DNA of 64,000 nt from Methanocellales archaeon (GTDB lineage: Archaea > Halobacteriota > UBA148 > JAUWXC01). Positions 51,901 to 62,244 of the stretch are shown piece by piece. Below the pieces are notes generated by a model. That model was not told where the DNA came from. It saw nothing but the letters and a program-made list of their open reading frames with translations, and searched no databases. Position numbers and translations under genes: made by a program. Positions within the stretch are counted from its first letter, which is position 1, and each line of letters begins with the position of its first letter. The stretch lies in assembly GCA_030610945.1 (NCBI GenBank), contig JAUWQV010000002.1, positions 92,633-156,632 of the forward strand, written 5' to 3'.

Positions 51901-52920
51901 GTGGTCAACACTGTTACCAAAGAGTGTGATTGCTCGCACGAGGTGGAATTAAAGATGGTGACCACGGCAATAGCGCATCCCATGCAGGCGCTCGTCAAGT
52001 ACCACGGTCTTAAAGACTGGAAACTGAGAATACCGTTTCATGACAGCATTTCCGTTAACGTTGACGCGCTCTGGACGAAAACGAGCGTTGAATTCGGCGA
52101 TTTTAAGCAGGATTATATCGAGATAAATAACAAACCAGTTCAGGGAGATGCTTTCCAGCGGTGTCTGGTCGTGGTGAACAGGGTGAGGGAACTGGCTGGC
52201 ATAGAAAACAAAGTCAAAGTGACGTCTGCGAATAGCATCGACTATGCTGATGCAAAAGGGCTGGGTTTTTCCTCTTCCGGAGGGGCTGCACTGGCAGCCG
52301 CCACATTTAAGGCCGCACGTCCCGACGAAAAGTATGGATTGGACTTAAGACTGATATCCAGAATTGCAAGAAGACTCGCGGGCTCCGCTTCCAGAAGTGT
52401 CGCAGGAGAGTATGCGCGCTGGTATGCTGGGAAGGATGACGAAAGTTCCTATGCGGAAAAGATTGCCACCAAATCGGATCTGGACCTTGGCATGGTGGTC
52501 GTTCCGCTACCATCAGATGTCAGGACAGAGGAGGCGCACTCAGAGGTCATGAGTTCACCGTTCCTAGAAGCGAGGATCAAGAGCGCCTGCACCAGGGTTG
52601 AAAAGATGGAAACCGCGATCAGGAGCGGCGATTTGGAGAGAGTTGCAGCCCTGGCAGAGGTTGACTCGCTCGAGCTGCACGGTCTGACGATGACCGGAAA
52701 GCACGGACTTATCGCATACAAACCAGAGAGCATTCAGGTAATGGGCGAAATCAGAAAGATGCGCCAGGAGGGCATACCAGCTTACTTTTCCATGCAAACC
52801 GGCCCCAGCGTGTTCATCAACACATACCCGGAACGAATTGTCGAAGTCCAACAGCGCATAGAAGCGCTTGGGCTAAAGACGATTTCTGCCAGAGTTGGAG
52901 ATGAGGTAAAAATAGTATGA
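51901..52920 (+). CDS. GHMP-family mevalonate pathway decarboxylase (diphosphomevalonate/phosphomevalonate decarboxylase-like)
   Basis: TTAIAHPMQALVKYHGLKDWKLRIPFHDSISV; DAKGLGFSSSGGAALAAATF; LAGSASRSVAGEYARW. Confidence 0.87.
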   Translation: MVNTVTKECDCSHEVELKMVTTAIAHPMQALVKYHGLKDWKLRIPFHDSISVNVDALWTKTSVEFGDFKQDYIEINNKPVQGDAFQRCLVVVNRVRELAGIENKVKVTSANSIDYADAKGLGFSSSGGAALAAATFKAARPDEKYGLDLRLISRIARRLAGSASRSVAGEYARWYAGKDDESSYAEKIATKSDLDLGMVVVPLPSDVRTEEAHSEVMSSPFLEARIKSACTRVEKMETAIRSGDLERVAALAEVDSLELHGLTMTGKHGLIAYKPESIQVMGEIRKMRQEGIPAYFSMQTGPSVFINTYPERIVEVQQRIEALGLKTISARVGDEVKIV

Positions 52921-52942
52921 TTTACGGTCGTCGTATTTTAAT

Positions 52943-52977
52943 GAGGTTTAACCCTCAACTATAGAGCACCGTGTGGT
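52943..52977 (+). repeat. Left copy of imperfect 35-bp direct repeat
   Basis: GAGGTTTAACCCTCAACTATAGAGCACCGTGTGGT; 27/35 identical to 55081-55115. Confidence 0.6.
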
Positions 52978-53076
52978 ATAAGGTTTGTTTAAATCTAAAA
53001 TCAGAACTGCGCTTTGTTTGCTTGTAAAAATCATATTTTGGCTCCTTTGTAGCTCGCTTTAATTTAGAAGTAAAAC

Positions 53077-54981
53077 TCAGGTTTGGGTGAGTGCCTTCGC
53101 TTTTTCTATTGCTTTTTTGATATCAGCAGGTATTTTTTCTGTTGACATTTTTTCTGCTACATATTCTCCTATCTGAATTTTCCATCCTCTTCGAATTTTA
53201 TTGTTTTTTCGTAAGATTCGTTCAATTTCTTTATCCCTTTGTTTCCTTTCATCAATATCCTTTTCAGTAATCTCAAGCCCAAACAACTCATTGATGGCGT
53301 TAACCAAAATGTCAATTGGATAGTAATCTTCAATGCACCTCTTTTCCAGAATAACAAATTTTTCTTTCTTGACCCCCATTTCTTTTATTAACTTGAATGC
53401 TAGTTCTTCACCATGTTTATCTAAAATTACAAGATAATCTACTGGAGCATATTTGACAATCTCCAACCAGATTCTTAGATGATTTTTTAATTGAGATTCC
53501 CCGCCAACAGATATAATCGCCACCTTATCTTCTATACTTTCCAATCCTAATTTCTGAGCGAAAATAGGCAATACCGCCTCCTTTTCAGTTCCGCCTTCAA
53601 CAAAAATAACAAAATCTTTTAAATATATGTCACTTGGTACCACGCCAAGTTCCCAAAGTATTAGTTTGAAGTCATCTCTGTTTTCGATTCTTCTGGCCGC
53701 TGTCTCTTTACCTTCTTTCCAAATAATCCAATTGTTTTGAATATCAATTTTATCTACAAATATCGGAGAATGCGTTACGATTAGAATTTGAGTTTCTCTA
53801 GATAGTTCTTTTAAAAATTTCAAGAAACCTCTTGAAATATCTGGATGTAAATGATTTTCAGGTTCTTCTATACCGTATATCATGTCCTTTTCAATTAAAT
53901 GCCACATTAACCCCAGTACTTCTTGTTCTCCGCCACCTAACAAATGTACTGGAAGACGAAGGTCCCCATCATTAATCAAAATTTGTTCAGGATTGGGCTC
54001 CAACCGTTTATGGAAAAATTTTTCGACATACTTTCTAAATTTACCCCACTTTAATTCCTCTGGTCGACTGGTACTTATCGACAATGTTCTCATAGAGTCT
54101 AGCGTTGTTGGCTCTATGAAAGCTGTACGCTCCCCTAATGTTGCTTTTACGTTTCTTGCTGCGGGAATTAATCTAAATCGCCCTTTAATTTTGTTTGAGA
54201 TATTCGCCGATATGTCCCGAAGTAAATCTGGAGTAATAGGGGAGCTGATTTCTGGAATCTCGTGTGGTGTTGGTGCTCTCTCCACGAGTGAATATTCTTG
54301 CTGAGTTGCCCATTCCTTGCAATCTAATCCAACGGTTTCTTGCAACGATTGAATAACTCCTGCGGCTACAAGGGAATCTATTCGCGGATCACTGATATAA
54401 GCAATTTTTTTATTTTTATTAACCAATAATCTGTTACCACCAATATTTTTAGGAGAATATCCCGATTCGAAAAAATAAAACATATAGTTATCAGGTGGTA
54501 ACGGTTCGGGAGAAAATCTTGGAAAAAAGAGATTGGTAAGCTCTTCTGATGTTGACATTTTATCGTCTTTCACCAGCTCTTGACCTGCCCATTTTATGTA
54601 ATTGGTTCTCCATCCTCCCCCATAGTCAAGAACTCTGCAGATTTCTAATTCATTATACAACTCTTCAGAATTCTTCTTTATCTTCTCTAAAATCTTTTTG
54701 GGAAGCGGAATGATGCTTTCAATTTCCTTGTCGGCCAATTCAAAAGTGAAGGTAAATACCATTGGGTTGTCCACAATCCTATCAAACCATAAATAGTCGC
54801 TCGCTCCTCGTGTAGCCCCTCCGCCCGTCAAACTAAATTCAGTAAAAAACCTATCGACTGCCTCCAAAAGGAGGGATTTCCCAGAACCATTTTTCCCGAT
54901 TAAAACTACAAAATTACCTACATCTAATGACAAGTCTCGTAAACTTCCATAGTTCTCTATATGGATTTTTTTAATTCTCAT
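53077..54981 (-). CDS. OLD-family AAA ATPase with C-terminal TOPRIM domain
   Basis: IENYGSLRDLSLDVGNFVVLIGKNGSGKSLLLEAV; LLGGGEQEVLGLMWHLIEKDMIYGIEEPENHLHPD; TOPRIM FVIFVEGGTEKEAVLPIFAQKLG...VISVGG. Confidence 0.88.
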   Translation of the reverse strand: MRIKKIHIENYGSLRDLSLDVGNFVVLIGKNGSGKSLLLEAVDRFFTEFSLTGGGATRGASDYLWFDRIVDNPMVFTFTFELADKEIESIIPLPKKILEKIKKNSEELYNELEICRVLDYGGGWRTNYIKWAGQELVKDDKMSTSEELTNLFFPRFSPEPLPPDNYMFYFFESGYSPKNIGGNRLLVNKNKKIAYISDPRIDSLVAAGVIQSLQETVGLDCKEWATQQEYSLVERAPTPHEIPEISSPITPDLLRDISANISNKIKGRFRLIPAARNVKATLGERTAFIEPTTLDSMRTLSISTSRPEELKWGKFRKYVEKFFHKRLEPNPEQILINDGDLRLPVHLLGGGEQEVLGLMWHLIEKDMIYGIEEPENHLHPDISRGFLKFLKELSRETQILIVTHSPIFVDKIDIQNNWIIWKEGKETAARRIENRDDFKLILWELGVVPSDIYLKDFVIFVEGGTEKEAVLPIFAQKLGLESIEDKVAIISVGGESQLKNHLRIWLEIVKYAPVDYLVILDKHGEELAFKLIKEMGVKKEKFVILEKRCIEDYYPIDILVNAINELFGLEITEKDIDERKQRDKEIERILRKNNKIRRGWKIQIGEYVAEKMSTEKIPADIKKAIEKAKALTQT

Positions 54982-55080
54982 TTTAGGCCCCTATTAAAAT
55001 TCTAATTCAAACCATTTTTATCAATAGCAGATAGGTTCAAATCCATAAATATTTTGCCTAATTTTGTAAAGAGGTCGAGC

Positions 55081-55115
55081 GAGGTCTAGACCTCAATTAT
55101 AGAACACTGTTTAGT
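55081..55115 (+). repeat. Right copy of imperfect 35-bp direct repeat with perfect 14-bp palindromic head
   Basis: GAGGTCTAGACCTCAATTATAGAACACTGTTTAGT; head GAGGTCTAGACCTC is a perfect palindrome. Confidence 0.6.
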
Positions 55116-55147
55116 TATTTCAATCCCATGATGGCCTGATTAAGATT

Positions 55148-55771
55148 TTATAAACCTGTCACGGTCAAAAGTTGATTTGTTATACTTATGGATGCCAATT
55201 CTCCTACGACCACGCTAACAAATGCTTTCCATGTGTTGAACTTATGACATTCCCTAGATGCGAGAATGCATAAGACGAAAATCCATGCCAATACAATCAA
55301 AGCGGCTAAAAAGAATCCTATGAAAGTTATGAAAGATATGTTAATTAGTAAAATCACCTCCAATGCACTAAGTTGAGATAGGAATTCTTCAGAAATAGGT
55401 CTTACAAGTAGTGCACCAATTATGGGGATGATGATCATAGGTAATTGTGCGTAACCAGTAGCAGACAGCAATCCCATAAAGTCTGCCTTTCCGTTCAACA
55501 AACCACCAACAACGTACACACACCCCACCAAAACGAGCCACCATACAACACACCCAAAAAGAGAATGAATAAGAGATGCATCAGGCAAGAAAAGTGCTGT
55601 TAAGAATGCTGGAATGCACACTATTATGATGGCTCCAAGCAGGAAATCCCTTCCCCTCGCGCTAATCTCCTTAAATGCCCTCGTGGGGTTTCGAATGACA
55701 TCTTTTAGCACATATACCTGTTCATTCACTCCCCATATCCCTCCTTTAGAGGTTGCGGACGTCAGAGGCAA
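55148..55771 (-). CDS. Yip1-domain-like membrane protein
   Basis: VLKDVIRNPTRAFKEISARGRDFLLGAIIIVCIPAFLTALFL...GLLSATGYAQLPMIIIPIIGALL. Confidence 0.75.
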   Translation of the reverse strand: MPLTSATSKGGIWGVNEQVYVLKDVIRNPTRAFKEISARGRDFLLGAIIIVCIPAFLTALFLPDASLIHSLFGCVVWWLVLVGCVYVVGGLLNGKADFMGLLSATGYAQLPMIIIPIIGALLVRPISEEFLSQLSALEVILLINISFITFIGFFLAALIVLAWIFVLCILASRECHKFNTWKAFVSVVVGELASISITNQLLTVTGL

Positions 55772-55783
55772 GGTTAGTATAAC

Positions 55784-56161
55784 CTATTCAACCAGCACAG
55801 CATTCACAATACCATCCTGCCCTGGCCTGGATGTGATCCTTGCCTTCCCCAGCGTGGTCTTGACGATTGCGCCCTTTGTCAGGATGTTACGCCGTACATA
55901 GTGCTGGTCTGCAGGATTCTCCTCCACAGTTTCGATTTTTGCCGCCTTTGTCTTGCCTGTCTTGGGATCCGTGACGTTAGCAACGTCGCACTGGAAAAGG
56001 CGCACCTTCTTCTCGCCCCCTCTGACGCGCACATCTATCTGTCTTACTTCTCCAAGACGCGGTTGCGTGACTTCGCGCCCTAATTCATGCTTCATCTTGC
56101 CTCTTGATGATATCAGCCTACCACCAGTCATCTTGCGCGTTGATTTGCCCTGCCATTTCAT
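55784..56161 (-). CDS. rps8e: Ribosomal protein S8e
   Basis: [38 protein letters not shown]...[34 protein letters not shown]. Confidence 0.97.
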   Translation of the reverse strand: MKWQGKSTRKMTGGRLISSRGKMKHELGREVTQPRLGEVRQIDVRVRGGEKKVRLFQCDVANVTDPKTGKTKAAKIETVEENPADQHYVRRNILTKGAIVKTTLGKARITSRPGQDGIVNAVLVE

Positions 56162-56235
56162 TTCTAGTCCTCGTGTCTAACCAACTGAAGCAGAATATTA
56201 TTTGTACCTTTCGCTCTATAGCGTGATGAGAGAAA

Positions 56236-56703
56236 ATGACCGAACTGATGCGGACAATTGCTATGCCATTTAGAAAGAGAGGGAAGACCGTCCTGATGGT
56301 GAGTGAGTTCATATTTGCCCTCTCCCTGGACCTGGGATGGTTTTCGCCAGAGCAGGCAAAGAGGGTATTACAGGTCGCAAAAGAAGCAGGACTTGTATCC
56401 GTGAAAGGTGATGAGATAAGCCCTAATTTTGATGCCACAACCGTAGAAATTCCGCTTGGATTCAAGCCAGAGTTGAGTCAACTCAAGGAGCAACCGCTAT
56501 TTGATAGAATCATCGACCTGGTCATGACGACCGGAGTGAGCAGAAAAGAGGCAATAGCGCTGGTGAACGAAAAGCAGGAGCGCATACAACTAATGATAGA
56601 AGTGACGGCTCTTCTGGTGGCGAAGGAGCGCGGAATTGACATTACCCATCTGGCGGATGAAGTGTATAAGACGCTAACTATTACTTCTTCCCGGCCAGCA
56701 TAA
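56236..56703 (+). CDS. DUF2240 family protein
   Basis: MTELMRTIAMPFRKRGKTVLMVSEFIFALSLDLGWFSPEQAKRVLQVAKEAGLV. Confidence 0.8.
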   Translation: MTELMRTIAMPFRKRGKTVLMVSEFIFALSLDLGWFSPEQAKRVLQVAKEAGLVSVKGDEISPNFDATTVEIPLGFKPELSQLKEQPLFDRIIDLVMTTGVSRKEAIALVNEKQERIQLMIEVTALLVAKERGIDITHLADEVYKTLTITSSRPA

Positions 56704-57640
56704 AATGCGCTATCAGCGCCTCTAACTGAATTCTCTCGTTTGCGCCTTCTGTCAGCCTGAAGTCGACCTCACCGATCTTGTCAAGCAGTTCGACCCTCAT
56801 CTTCTCAGATATCCCATCCAGATTTGTAGCCGCCCTGTGAATCTGGCCTATTACATCTTCTCCAGATAACCCCTGGTCGATCAGCAGCACGTCCAGCTTG
56901 TCCCTTGCCTTCATAAAATCGCCCTTCAGCGCGACTTCGATCAACTCATTTACCTCTTCCGGGCGCGCCATTGCAACTGTCTGGTATATCGTCTCCGCAT
57001 CGATTTTCTTGCCGAGAACCGCCGCTGACTGCAGCGTATTGACGGCCCTGCGCATATCCCCTCTTGCCACATACTTGATCGCCTCCAGCCCATCGTTGGC
57101 GAGCTTCAGCCCCTCCTCCTTTGCAATGTGCTCAATGCGTTTCTCGACGTCTTTATCAGATATCGGCCTGAATCGATATACCGCGCACCTGGACTGTATG
57201 GGTGCGATGATCTTCGATGAATAATTGCAACTCAATATGAATCTGCATGTGGAAGTAAATCGCTCCATCGTCCGTCTCAGCGCGGACTGCGCATCAGGCG
57301 TGAGCGCGTCGGATTCATCGAGAAATATGATTTTGAATGTTGCCTTGCCCAAAGGGGCGGTTCGTGCGAAGGTCTTAATCTTGTTCCTCACGACGTCTAT
57401 GCCCCGTTCATCCGAGGCGTTGAGTTCTATAAAATTATTTCTCCATCCCTCCCCAAACATATCTCTTGTGAGGGCAATGGCTGCTGCAGTCTTTCCCACG
57501 CCAGGAGGGCCGGCAAATAGCAAATGCGGCAAGCCGCCGGTCTTCACGTACGATTTCAAGCGCTCGACAATTGAATCCTGTCCAACTACTTCACCTAATG
57601 TTCTCGGTCGATATTTTTCGGTCCAGATTTCCTCGTTGAT
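56681..57640 (-). CDS. rfcS: Replication factor C small subunit; apparent ATC start codon
   Basis: In-frame extension of the 57559 ORF gives (I)NEEIWTEKYRPRTLGEVVGQDSIVERLKSYVKTGGLPHLLFAGPPGVGKT; GGAGGGG Shine-Dalgarno 5 nt before ATC. Confidence 0.94.
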   Translation of the reverse strand: MNEEIWTEKYRPRTLGEVVGQDSIVERLKSYVKTGGLPHLLFAGPPGVGKTAAAIALTRDMFGEGWRNNFIELNASDERGIDVVRNKIKTFARTAPLGKATFKIIFLDESDALTPDAQSALRRTMERFTSTCRFILSCNYSSKIIAPIQSRCAVYRFRPISDKDVEKRIEHIAKEEGLKLANDGLEAIKYVARGDMRRAVNTLQSAAVLGKKIDAETIYQTVAMARPEEVNELIEVALKGDFMKARDKLDVLLIDQGLSGEDVIGQIHRAATNLDGISEKMRVELLDKIGEVDFRLTEGANERIQLEALIAHFMLAGKK

Positions 57641-57742
57641 GGTAACCCCTCCAACATATGTTGTATTGGAGTTTAAGAACTTAACCTTTCGTGCTTACTA
57701 TGGGGGTGCGCAGTTGCCTGTTTTTTGTTGTGATTTGCCACC

Positions 57743-58093
57743 CTATTTTTCTTTTTTAGGCACGCATTGTTTGATTACATTGCGCCACCTATATCCTATG
57801 AAAAGAACAAGTATGATAAAGATGGTAGCAGCGAGTTCGTGTAATGAGCGTACTATTACGGATTCACAACACTGGCAAAAGCTACACCACTCGCCAAACG
57901 CCAATAAGACTAAGGCAAAACTGAAGGCGACCAGAGTCCATTGCAATAATGATTTATTCAAAAATAGCTTTGCTCTAAACAATTCAAAGCCAACCTTACG
58001 GCATGTTAGAGCAAAATCAATAGTCATTAATAAAATTAAAATGCAAAGTAAAAAGTGAGATAATTGAATCAGTTCAATGATGGATGGCGTCAT
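57743..58093 (-). CDS. Hypothetical membrane protein with Cys cluster
   Basis: 116 aa, about 3 TM segments, motif WCSFCQCC. Confidence 0.55.
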   Translation of the reverse strand: MTPSIIELIQLSHFLLCILILLMTIDFALTCRKVGFELFRAKLFLNKSLLQWTLVAFSFALVLLAFGEWCSFCQCCESVIVRSLHELAATIFIILVLFIGYRWRNVIKQCVPKKEK

Positions 58094-58232
58094 AACCCTT
58101 CCCCCTCTACAGTAGGTCGTTGTCAGGGCTATATATACGTTACGTTACTTTTTCTCTTTTTAATTATTAGCAATATCATCGAAATCTTCAATTGTAATGA
58201 TGTCAATTCAGAAACGCAATAGTCATAGGTGA

Positions 58233-61200
58233 ATGATTGTGATCAAGGAAGTACCAAGTCATTACGACCCGCAAAAGATAGAGAAGAGCGTCATCAAGTT
58301 GTGGGAAGATACACAAGCATATTCCAGCACACGAGAGCGCCGAAAAGGTGGGTGCAAATTCTTTTTCGTAGATGGTCCACCCTACACCACGGGGAGCATC
58401 CATCTTGGAACGGCATGGAACAAAATCATCAAGGATGTAGTGCTTCGCTACAAGTCGATGAAGGGATTTGACATCCTCGACAGGGCTGGATGGGACATGC
58501 ATGGACTGCCCATTGAGGTCAAGGTCGAGGAGTCGTTGGGCTTCAAGACCAAAAAAGATATCGAGGCATATGGAGTGGACAAATTCGTCGATACGTGCAA
58601 GCGCTTCGCCCTTCAGCACAAGGACCAGATGACTGCACAGTTTCAACGCTTGGGAGTGTGGCTTGACTGGGAAAATCCCTACATAACAATTGCCGATGAA
58701 TATATCGAGGCGGCATGGTGGACGCTGAAACAGGCACATGAGAAGGGGCTGCTCGAGCAGGGCAGGAGAGTCGTGAACTGGTGCCCCAGGTGCGAAACTG
58801 CGATAGCCGATTCTGAAGTCGAGTACAAGGACAGGACCGATCATTCGATTTATGTCAAATTTCCGGTTGTGGGCGAGAAGGATACATACATTGTTATCTG
58901 GACTACCACGCCATGGACAATTCCTTCTAACATCGCTGTGGCTGTGCACCCTGGCTTTGAGTATGCAAGGGTGCGCGCCAAGCGTGATGGAAAAGAGGAG
59001 ATACTTATTCTTGCTTCGGAACTGGTAGAGCGCGTCTTGAAAGAGGGCGGCTATCAGGACCATGATATCATAGAAACCATGCTGGGCGAGGATCTTGTTA
59101 GCATGGAATATCAACATCCTTTAGAGGACCTTGTCCCAAGGCAAAAGGAGTTTAAGCACAAAGTATACATGGCAGATTTCGTTACCGCCGAGAATACGGG
59201 ATGCGTGCACATAGCTCCAGGGCATGGATTAGATGACTTTCTGCTAGGTGTGGAGCATAATCTGCCCACCTTCTGCCCGGTGGGACCGGACGGACGATAC
59301 ACAGCAGATGCAGGCACATACACTGGAAAATATGTTTTCGATGCCAATTCACAGGTTATAGAGGACTTGGAGAAAGGAGGGCATCTCCTCGCCCATGGCA
59401 GGGTAACGCATAGATATGGCCATTGCTGGCGCTGTGGAACGCCCATCATATACCTGGCGACAAAACAGTGGTTTATCAAGGTCTCTTCAGTGAAGGAAAA
59501 AATGCTCGATGCCATTGAACACGTAAAATGGTATCCGGAATGGGCTGGCTCTGCAAGGTTCAGGGATTGGGTCGAGGGTGCTAGAGACTGGTGCATCTCG
59601 CGCCAGAGATATTGGGGCATTCCACTGCCGATCTGGACATGCGAATGCGGTGCGATTGAAGTCGTTGGCACGCTTGATGAACTGAAGGAAAAAGCGGAAA
59701 TGCCTCCTAACCTTCACAGGCCGCATATCGATGAGGTTACGCTCACATGCCCCAAGTGCAGAAAGACCATGCAGCGCGTAAAAGACGTGTTTGATGTCTG
59801 GTTTGACTCCGCAGTTGCATCCTGGGCTACCCTGGGATTCCCGTGCGACAGGGAAAAGTTTGGAAAGTGGTGGCCCCCTGATTTCATCACAGAGGGCCAT
59901 GACCAGACGAGGGGGTGGTTTTACTCACAGTTAGGCGCATCCATCGTAGCGTTCAACAGGGCGCCATACAAAAGCGTACTGATGCATGGCTTCACCCTTG
60001 ATGAACTCGGAAGAAAGATGTCCAAGAGCCATGGGAATGTCATAACCCCAGAAGAAGTTATCGACAAATATGGCGCGGATACGCTGCGCTTTTATCTGCT
60101 GCTGGCAAATGCCCCGTGGGAGGATATCAAGTTCAACTGGAAAGAGGTTCAAAACGTGCGCCGCGTGCTGGATATATTGTGGAATGTCTATCGATTTCCG
60201 TTGCCGTATATGGCACTTGACAATTTTGACCCTTCTGTGGTGTCGCTGACATCTGTATCCAAGAACCTCCGCCTGGAAGACAAGTGGATTCTCTCAAGGA
60301 CGCAGTCGTTAATCAAGGAAGTGGAAGAGGCGATAGAGACCTGTGAACTGCATCTTGCCACAAGAGCGCTTCAAAATTTTGTGCTTGAAGACCTCTCGCA
60401 CTGGTATATCCAGCTAATTAGGCCCAGGACATGGGTGGAGGCTGAAGACCCGGACAAATTGGCTGCATACAGGGCGATATATGATGCGCTGATAACAACT
60501 ACCAGATTACTCGCACCGTTCGCGCCCTTCATGGCAGAAGAGATATACCAGAATCTTGCGCCAGCAGGAGCGTCGGTCCACATGTGCGACTGGCCCAAGG
60601 TTGACGAGAGTTTAGTGGACAAATCCCTGGAAGCACATATGGATATCACCCGCTCAATTGTAGATGCCGCCTCTACTGCACGCCAGAAGGTGAAACGAAA
60701 GCTGAGATGGCCCGTGAAGAGAATCATAGTTGCGCCTGATGACGAAGAAGTTATAAAGGCAACTCGACTGCTTAAAGATGTGATTAAGGCACAGGCGAAC
60801 GTGAAGGAGGTTGTCCTGCTCAAAGTAGGCGAGGAATGGGATGAAGTCCGCCTGGAGGTGCTCCCGGATCAGAGCGTTATCGGACCCAAGTTCAAAGAAA
60901 ATGCAGCCAAGGTGATCCATGTATTAGAGAGAATGGACGGCAAAGCGCTCAGAAAGGAGATTGCCAAGGGATACCGACTTAAATTAGACAAGGGCGAGAT
61001 CAAAATTACAAAAGATATGGTTCATTTCAGGGAATCGCTGCCGGAGCACATTGGCGCGGCTGAATTTTCAAAGGGGCGCGTGTATGTGGATGCTGAACTC
61101 ACGGATGAAATAAAAGCGGAAGGATATGCCAAGGAAATCATTCGCAGGATTCAGGACATGAGAAAGGAACTGGACCTGAACGTGGAGGATGAGATAAACG

Positions 61201-61379
61201 TGCTTGTGCAGATCAAAAGTAAGGATGTCGTACACCTAATAGAAAACCGGAAGACGTTCATCTCCACCGAGGTAAGGGCAAAGAGGCTTGACATCACTCC
61301 TGCAATTAAGGTAAAAGGCGACCTGGTGAAGTGCTGGATTGTGGAAGGCGTTGAGATGGAGTTTGGAGTTGAGAGATAA
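58233..61379 (+). CDS. ileS: Isoleucyl-tRNA synthetase
   Basis: [53 protein letters not shown] (KMSKS). Confidence 0.98.
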   Translation: MIVIKEVPSHYDPQKIEKSVIKLWEDTQAYSSTRERRKGGCKFFFVDGPPYTTGSIHLGTAWNKIIKDVVLRYKSMKGFDILDRAGWDMHGLPIEVKVEESLGFKTKKDIEAYGVDKFVDTCKRFALQHKDQMTAQFQRLGVWLDWENPYITIADEYIEAAWWTLKQAHEKGLLEQGRRVVNWCPRCETAIADSEVEYKDRTDHSIYVKFPVVGEKDTYIVIWTTTPWTIPSNIAVAVHPGFEYARVRAKRDGKEEILILASELVERVLKEGGYQDHDIIETMLGEDLVSMEYQHPLEDLVPRQKEFKHKVYMADFVTAENTGCVHIAPGHGLDDFLLGVEHNLPTFCPVGPDGRYTADAGTYTGKYVFDANSQVIEDLEKGGHLLAHGRVTHRYGHCWRCGTPIIYLATKQWFIKVSSVKEKMLDAIEHVKWYPEWAGSARFRDWVEGARDWCISRQRYWGIPLPIWTCECGAIEVVGTLDELKEKAEMPPNLHRPHIDEVTLTCPKCRKTMQRVKDVFDVWFDSAVASWATLGFPCDREKFGKWWPPDFITEGHDQTRGWFYSQLGASIVAFNRAPYKSVLMHGFTLDELGRKMSKSHGNVITPEEVIDKYGADTLRFYLLLANAPWEDIKFNWKEVQNVRRVLDILWNVYRFPLPYMALDNFDPSVVSLTSVSKNLRLEDKWILSRTQSLIKEVEEAIETCELHLATRALQNFVLEDLSHWYIQLIRPRTWVEAEDPDKLAAYRAIYDALITTTRLLAPFAPFMAEEIYQNLAPAGASVHMCDWPKVDESLVDKSLEAHMDITRSIVDAASTARQKVKRKLRWPVKRIIVAPDDEEVIKATRLLKDVIKAQANVKEVVLLKVGEEWDEVRLEVLPDQSVIGPKFKENAAKVIHVLERMDGKALRKEIAKGYRLKLDKGEIKITKDMVHFRESLPEHIGAAEFSKGRVYVDAELTDEIKAEGYAKEIIRRIQDMRKELDLNVEDEINVLVQIKSKDVVHLIENRKTFISTEVRAKRLDITPAIKVKGDLVKCWIVEGVEMEFGVER

Positions 61380-61416
61380 ATAGTAGGTATTTTCTACAGC
61401 CATTTTATTTGAATAC

Positions 61417-62091
61417 TCAGTTTCCCTTTAGTATCGCCATGATATCCTCTTCCCTGAGATCACGCCATGCTTTGTAGGCATCGGCCACGGCAAAGATTGG
61501 ACCGGACCTGATGTTGAGGCAGACAAGCTTATCCACGTGCGGCTCCACCAGATTTACGGCATTTTCTGAGCCTGTGGGGACAGCAACTACGATTTCCTTT
61601 ACATCCCTTCGCTTTACGGACTCTATCGCTGCAAGCATGGAAAAACCTGAGGCCATACCGTCATCGACTAAAATGACGGTTTTACCTCTTAGGTCGGGAA
61701 AGGATTTATCGCCCCTGAACAACCTCATTCGCTTGATGATGTTCTCCTTTTCGTCCGCTATGCAACGATTAACCTCCCCTTCAGTCAAGTCCAGTGATTG
61801 TAACAAAGGCTCATTAAAAAGAGCGACTCCATCCCAACTTATCGCGCCAAAGCCCGCCTCCCTGTTCCACGGGATGTGAATTTTTCTAACGAGAATTATG
61901 TCAAAATGAAGCTTCAGCTTTTTTGACAGGATAAATCCCACGGGAACGCCCCCCGCAGGAATAGCAAGAACCCACGCCCCTGAACTTTTGTATCCTTTTA
62001 GCTTTTCGGCTAATGCCTCTCCTGCATGGGCCCTATCGCGAAATATGAAGGTGCGATTTCTGAGCGCAATGTCTTCAATAACTTTTCCCAT
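61417..62091 (-). CDS. Phosphoribosyltransferase-domain protein
   Basis: IFRDRAHAGEALAEKLKGYKSSGAWVLAIPAGGVPVGFILSKKL; GKTVILVDDGMASGFSMLAAIESV. Confidence 0.93.
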   Translation of the reverse strand: MGKVIEDIALRNRTFIFRDRAHAGEALAEKLKGYKSSGAWVLAIPAGGVPVGFILSKKLKLHFDIILVRKIHIPWNREAGFGAISWDGVALFNEPLLQSLDLTEGEVNRCIADEKENIIKRMRLFRGDKSFPDLRGKTVILVDDGMASGFSMLAAIESVKRRDVKEIVVAVPTGSENAVNLVEPHVDKLVCLNIRSGPIFAVADAYKAWRDLREEDIMAILKGN

Positions 62092-62244
62092 TAAAAGTCC
62101 TCATTAAACACGTAGCTTTTGATTTTTAAAAAGTTTGTGACGCTTACTCTTGGCCAAATAAGAACCTTGTTTAGCACGTCAATTAGTCCGATATATCGTT
62201 TCATAATGGGGAAAATATTCAAAAGAGAAGAGATATAAACCATA

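Noticed and set aside
55034-55044. GGTTCAAATCC, a T-arm-like 11-mer near the OLD islet, possible tRNA remnant
   Set aside because: Flanks (CAGATA...ATAAAT) do not form T-stem or acceptor strand; a single 11-mer is compatible with chance.
57620-57680. Possible intein or split gene upstream of rfcS because the frame extends as ARKVKFLNSNTTYVGGVTINEE
   Set aside because: Only about 20 extra codons before tandem stops, with no intein blocks; simple 5' untranslated sequence plus a non-standard start fits better.
57225-58058. 277-aa plus-strand ORF
   Set aside because: Largely antisense to rfcS and the 57743-58093 ORF; composition not protein-like and no motif.
58203-59117. 304-aa minus-strand ORF
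   Set aside because: Antisense to ileS, which is unambiguous.
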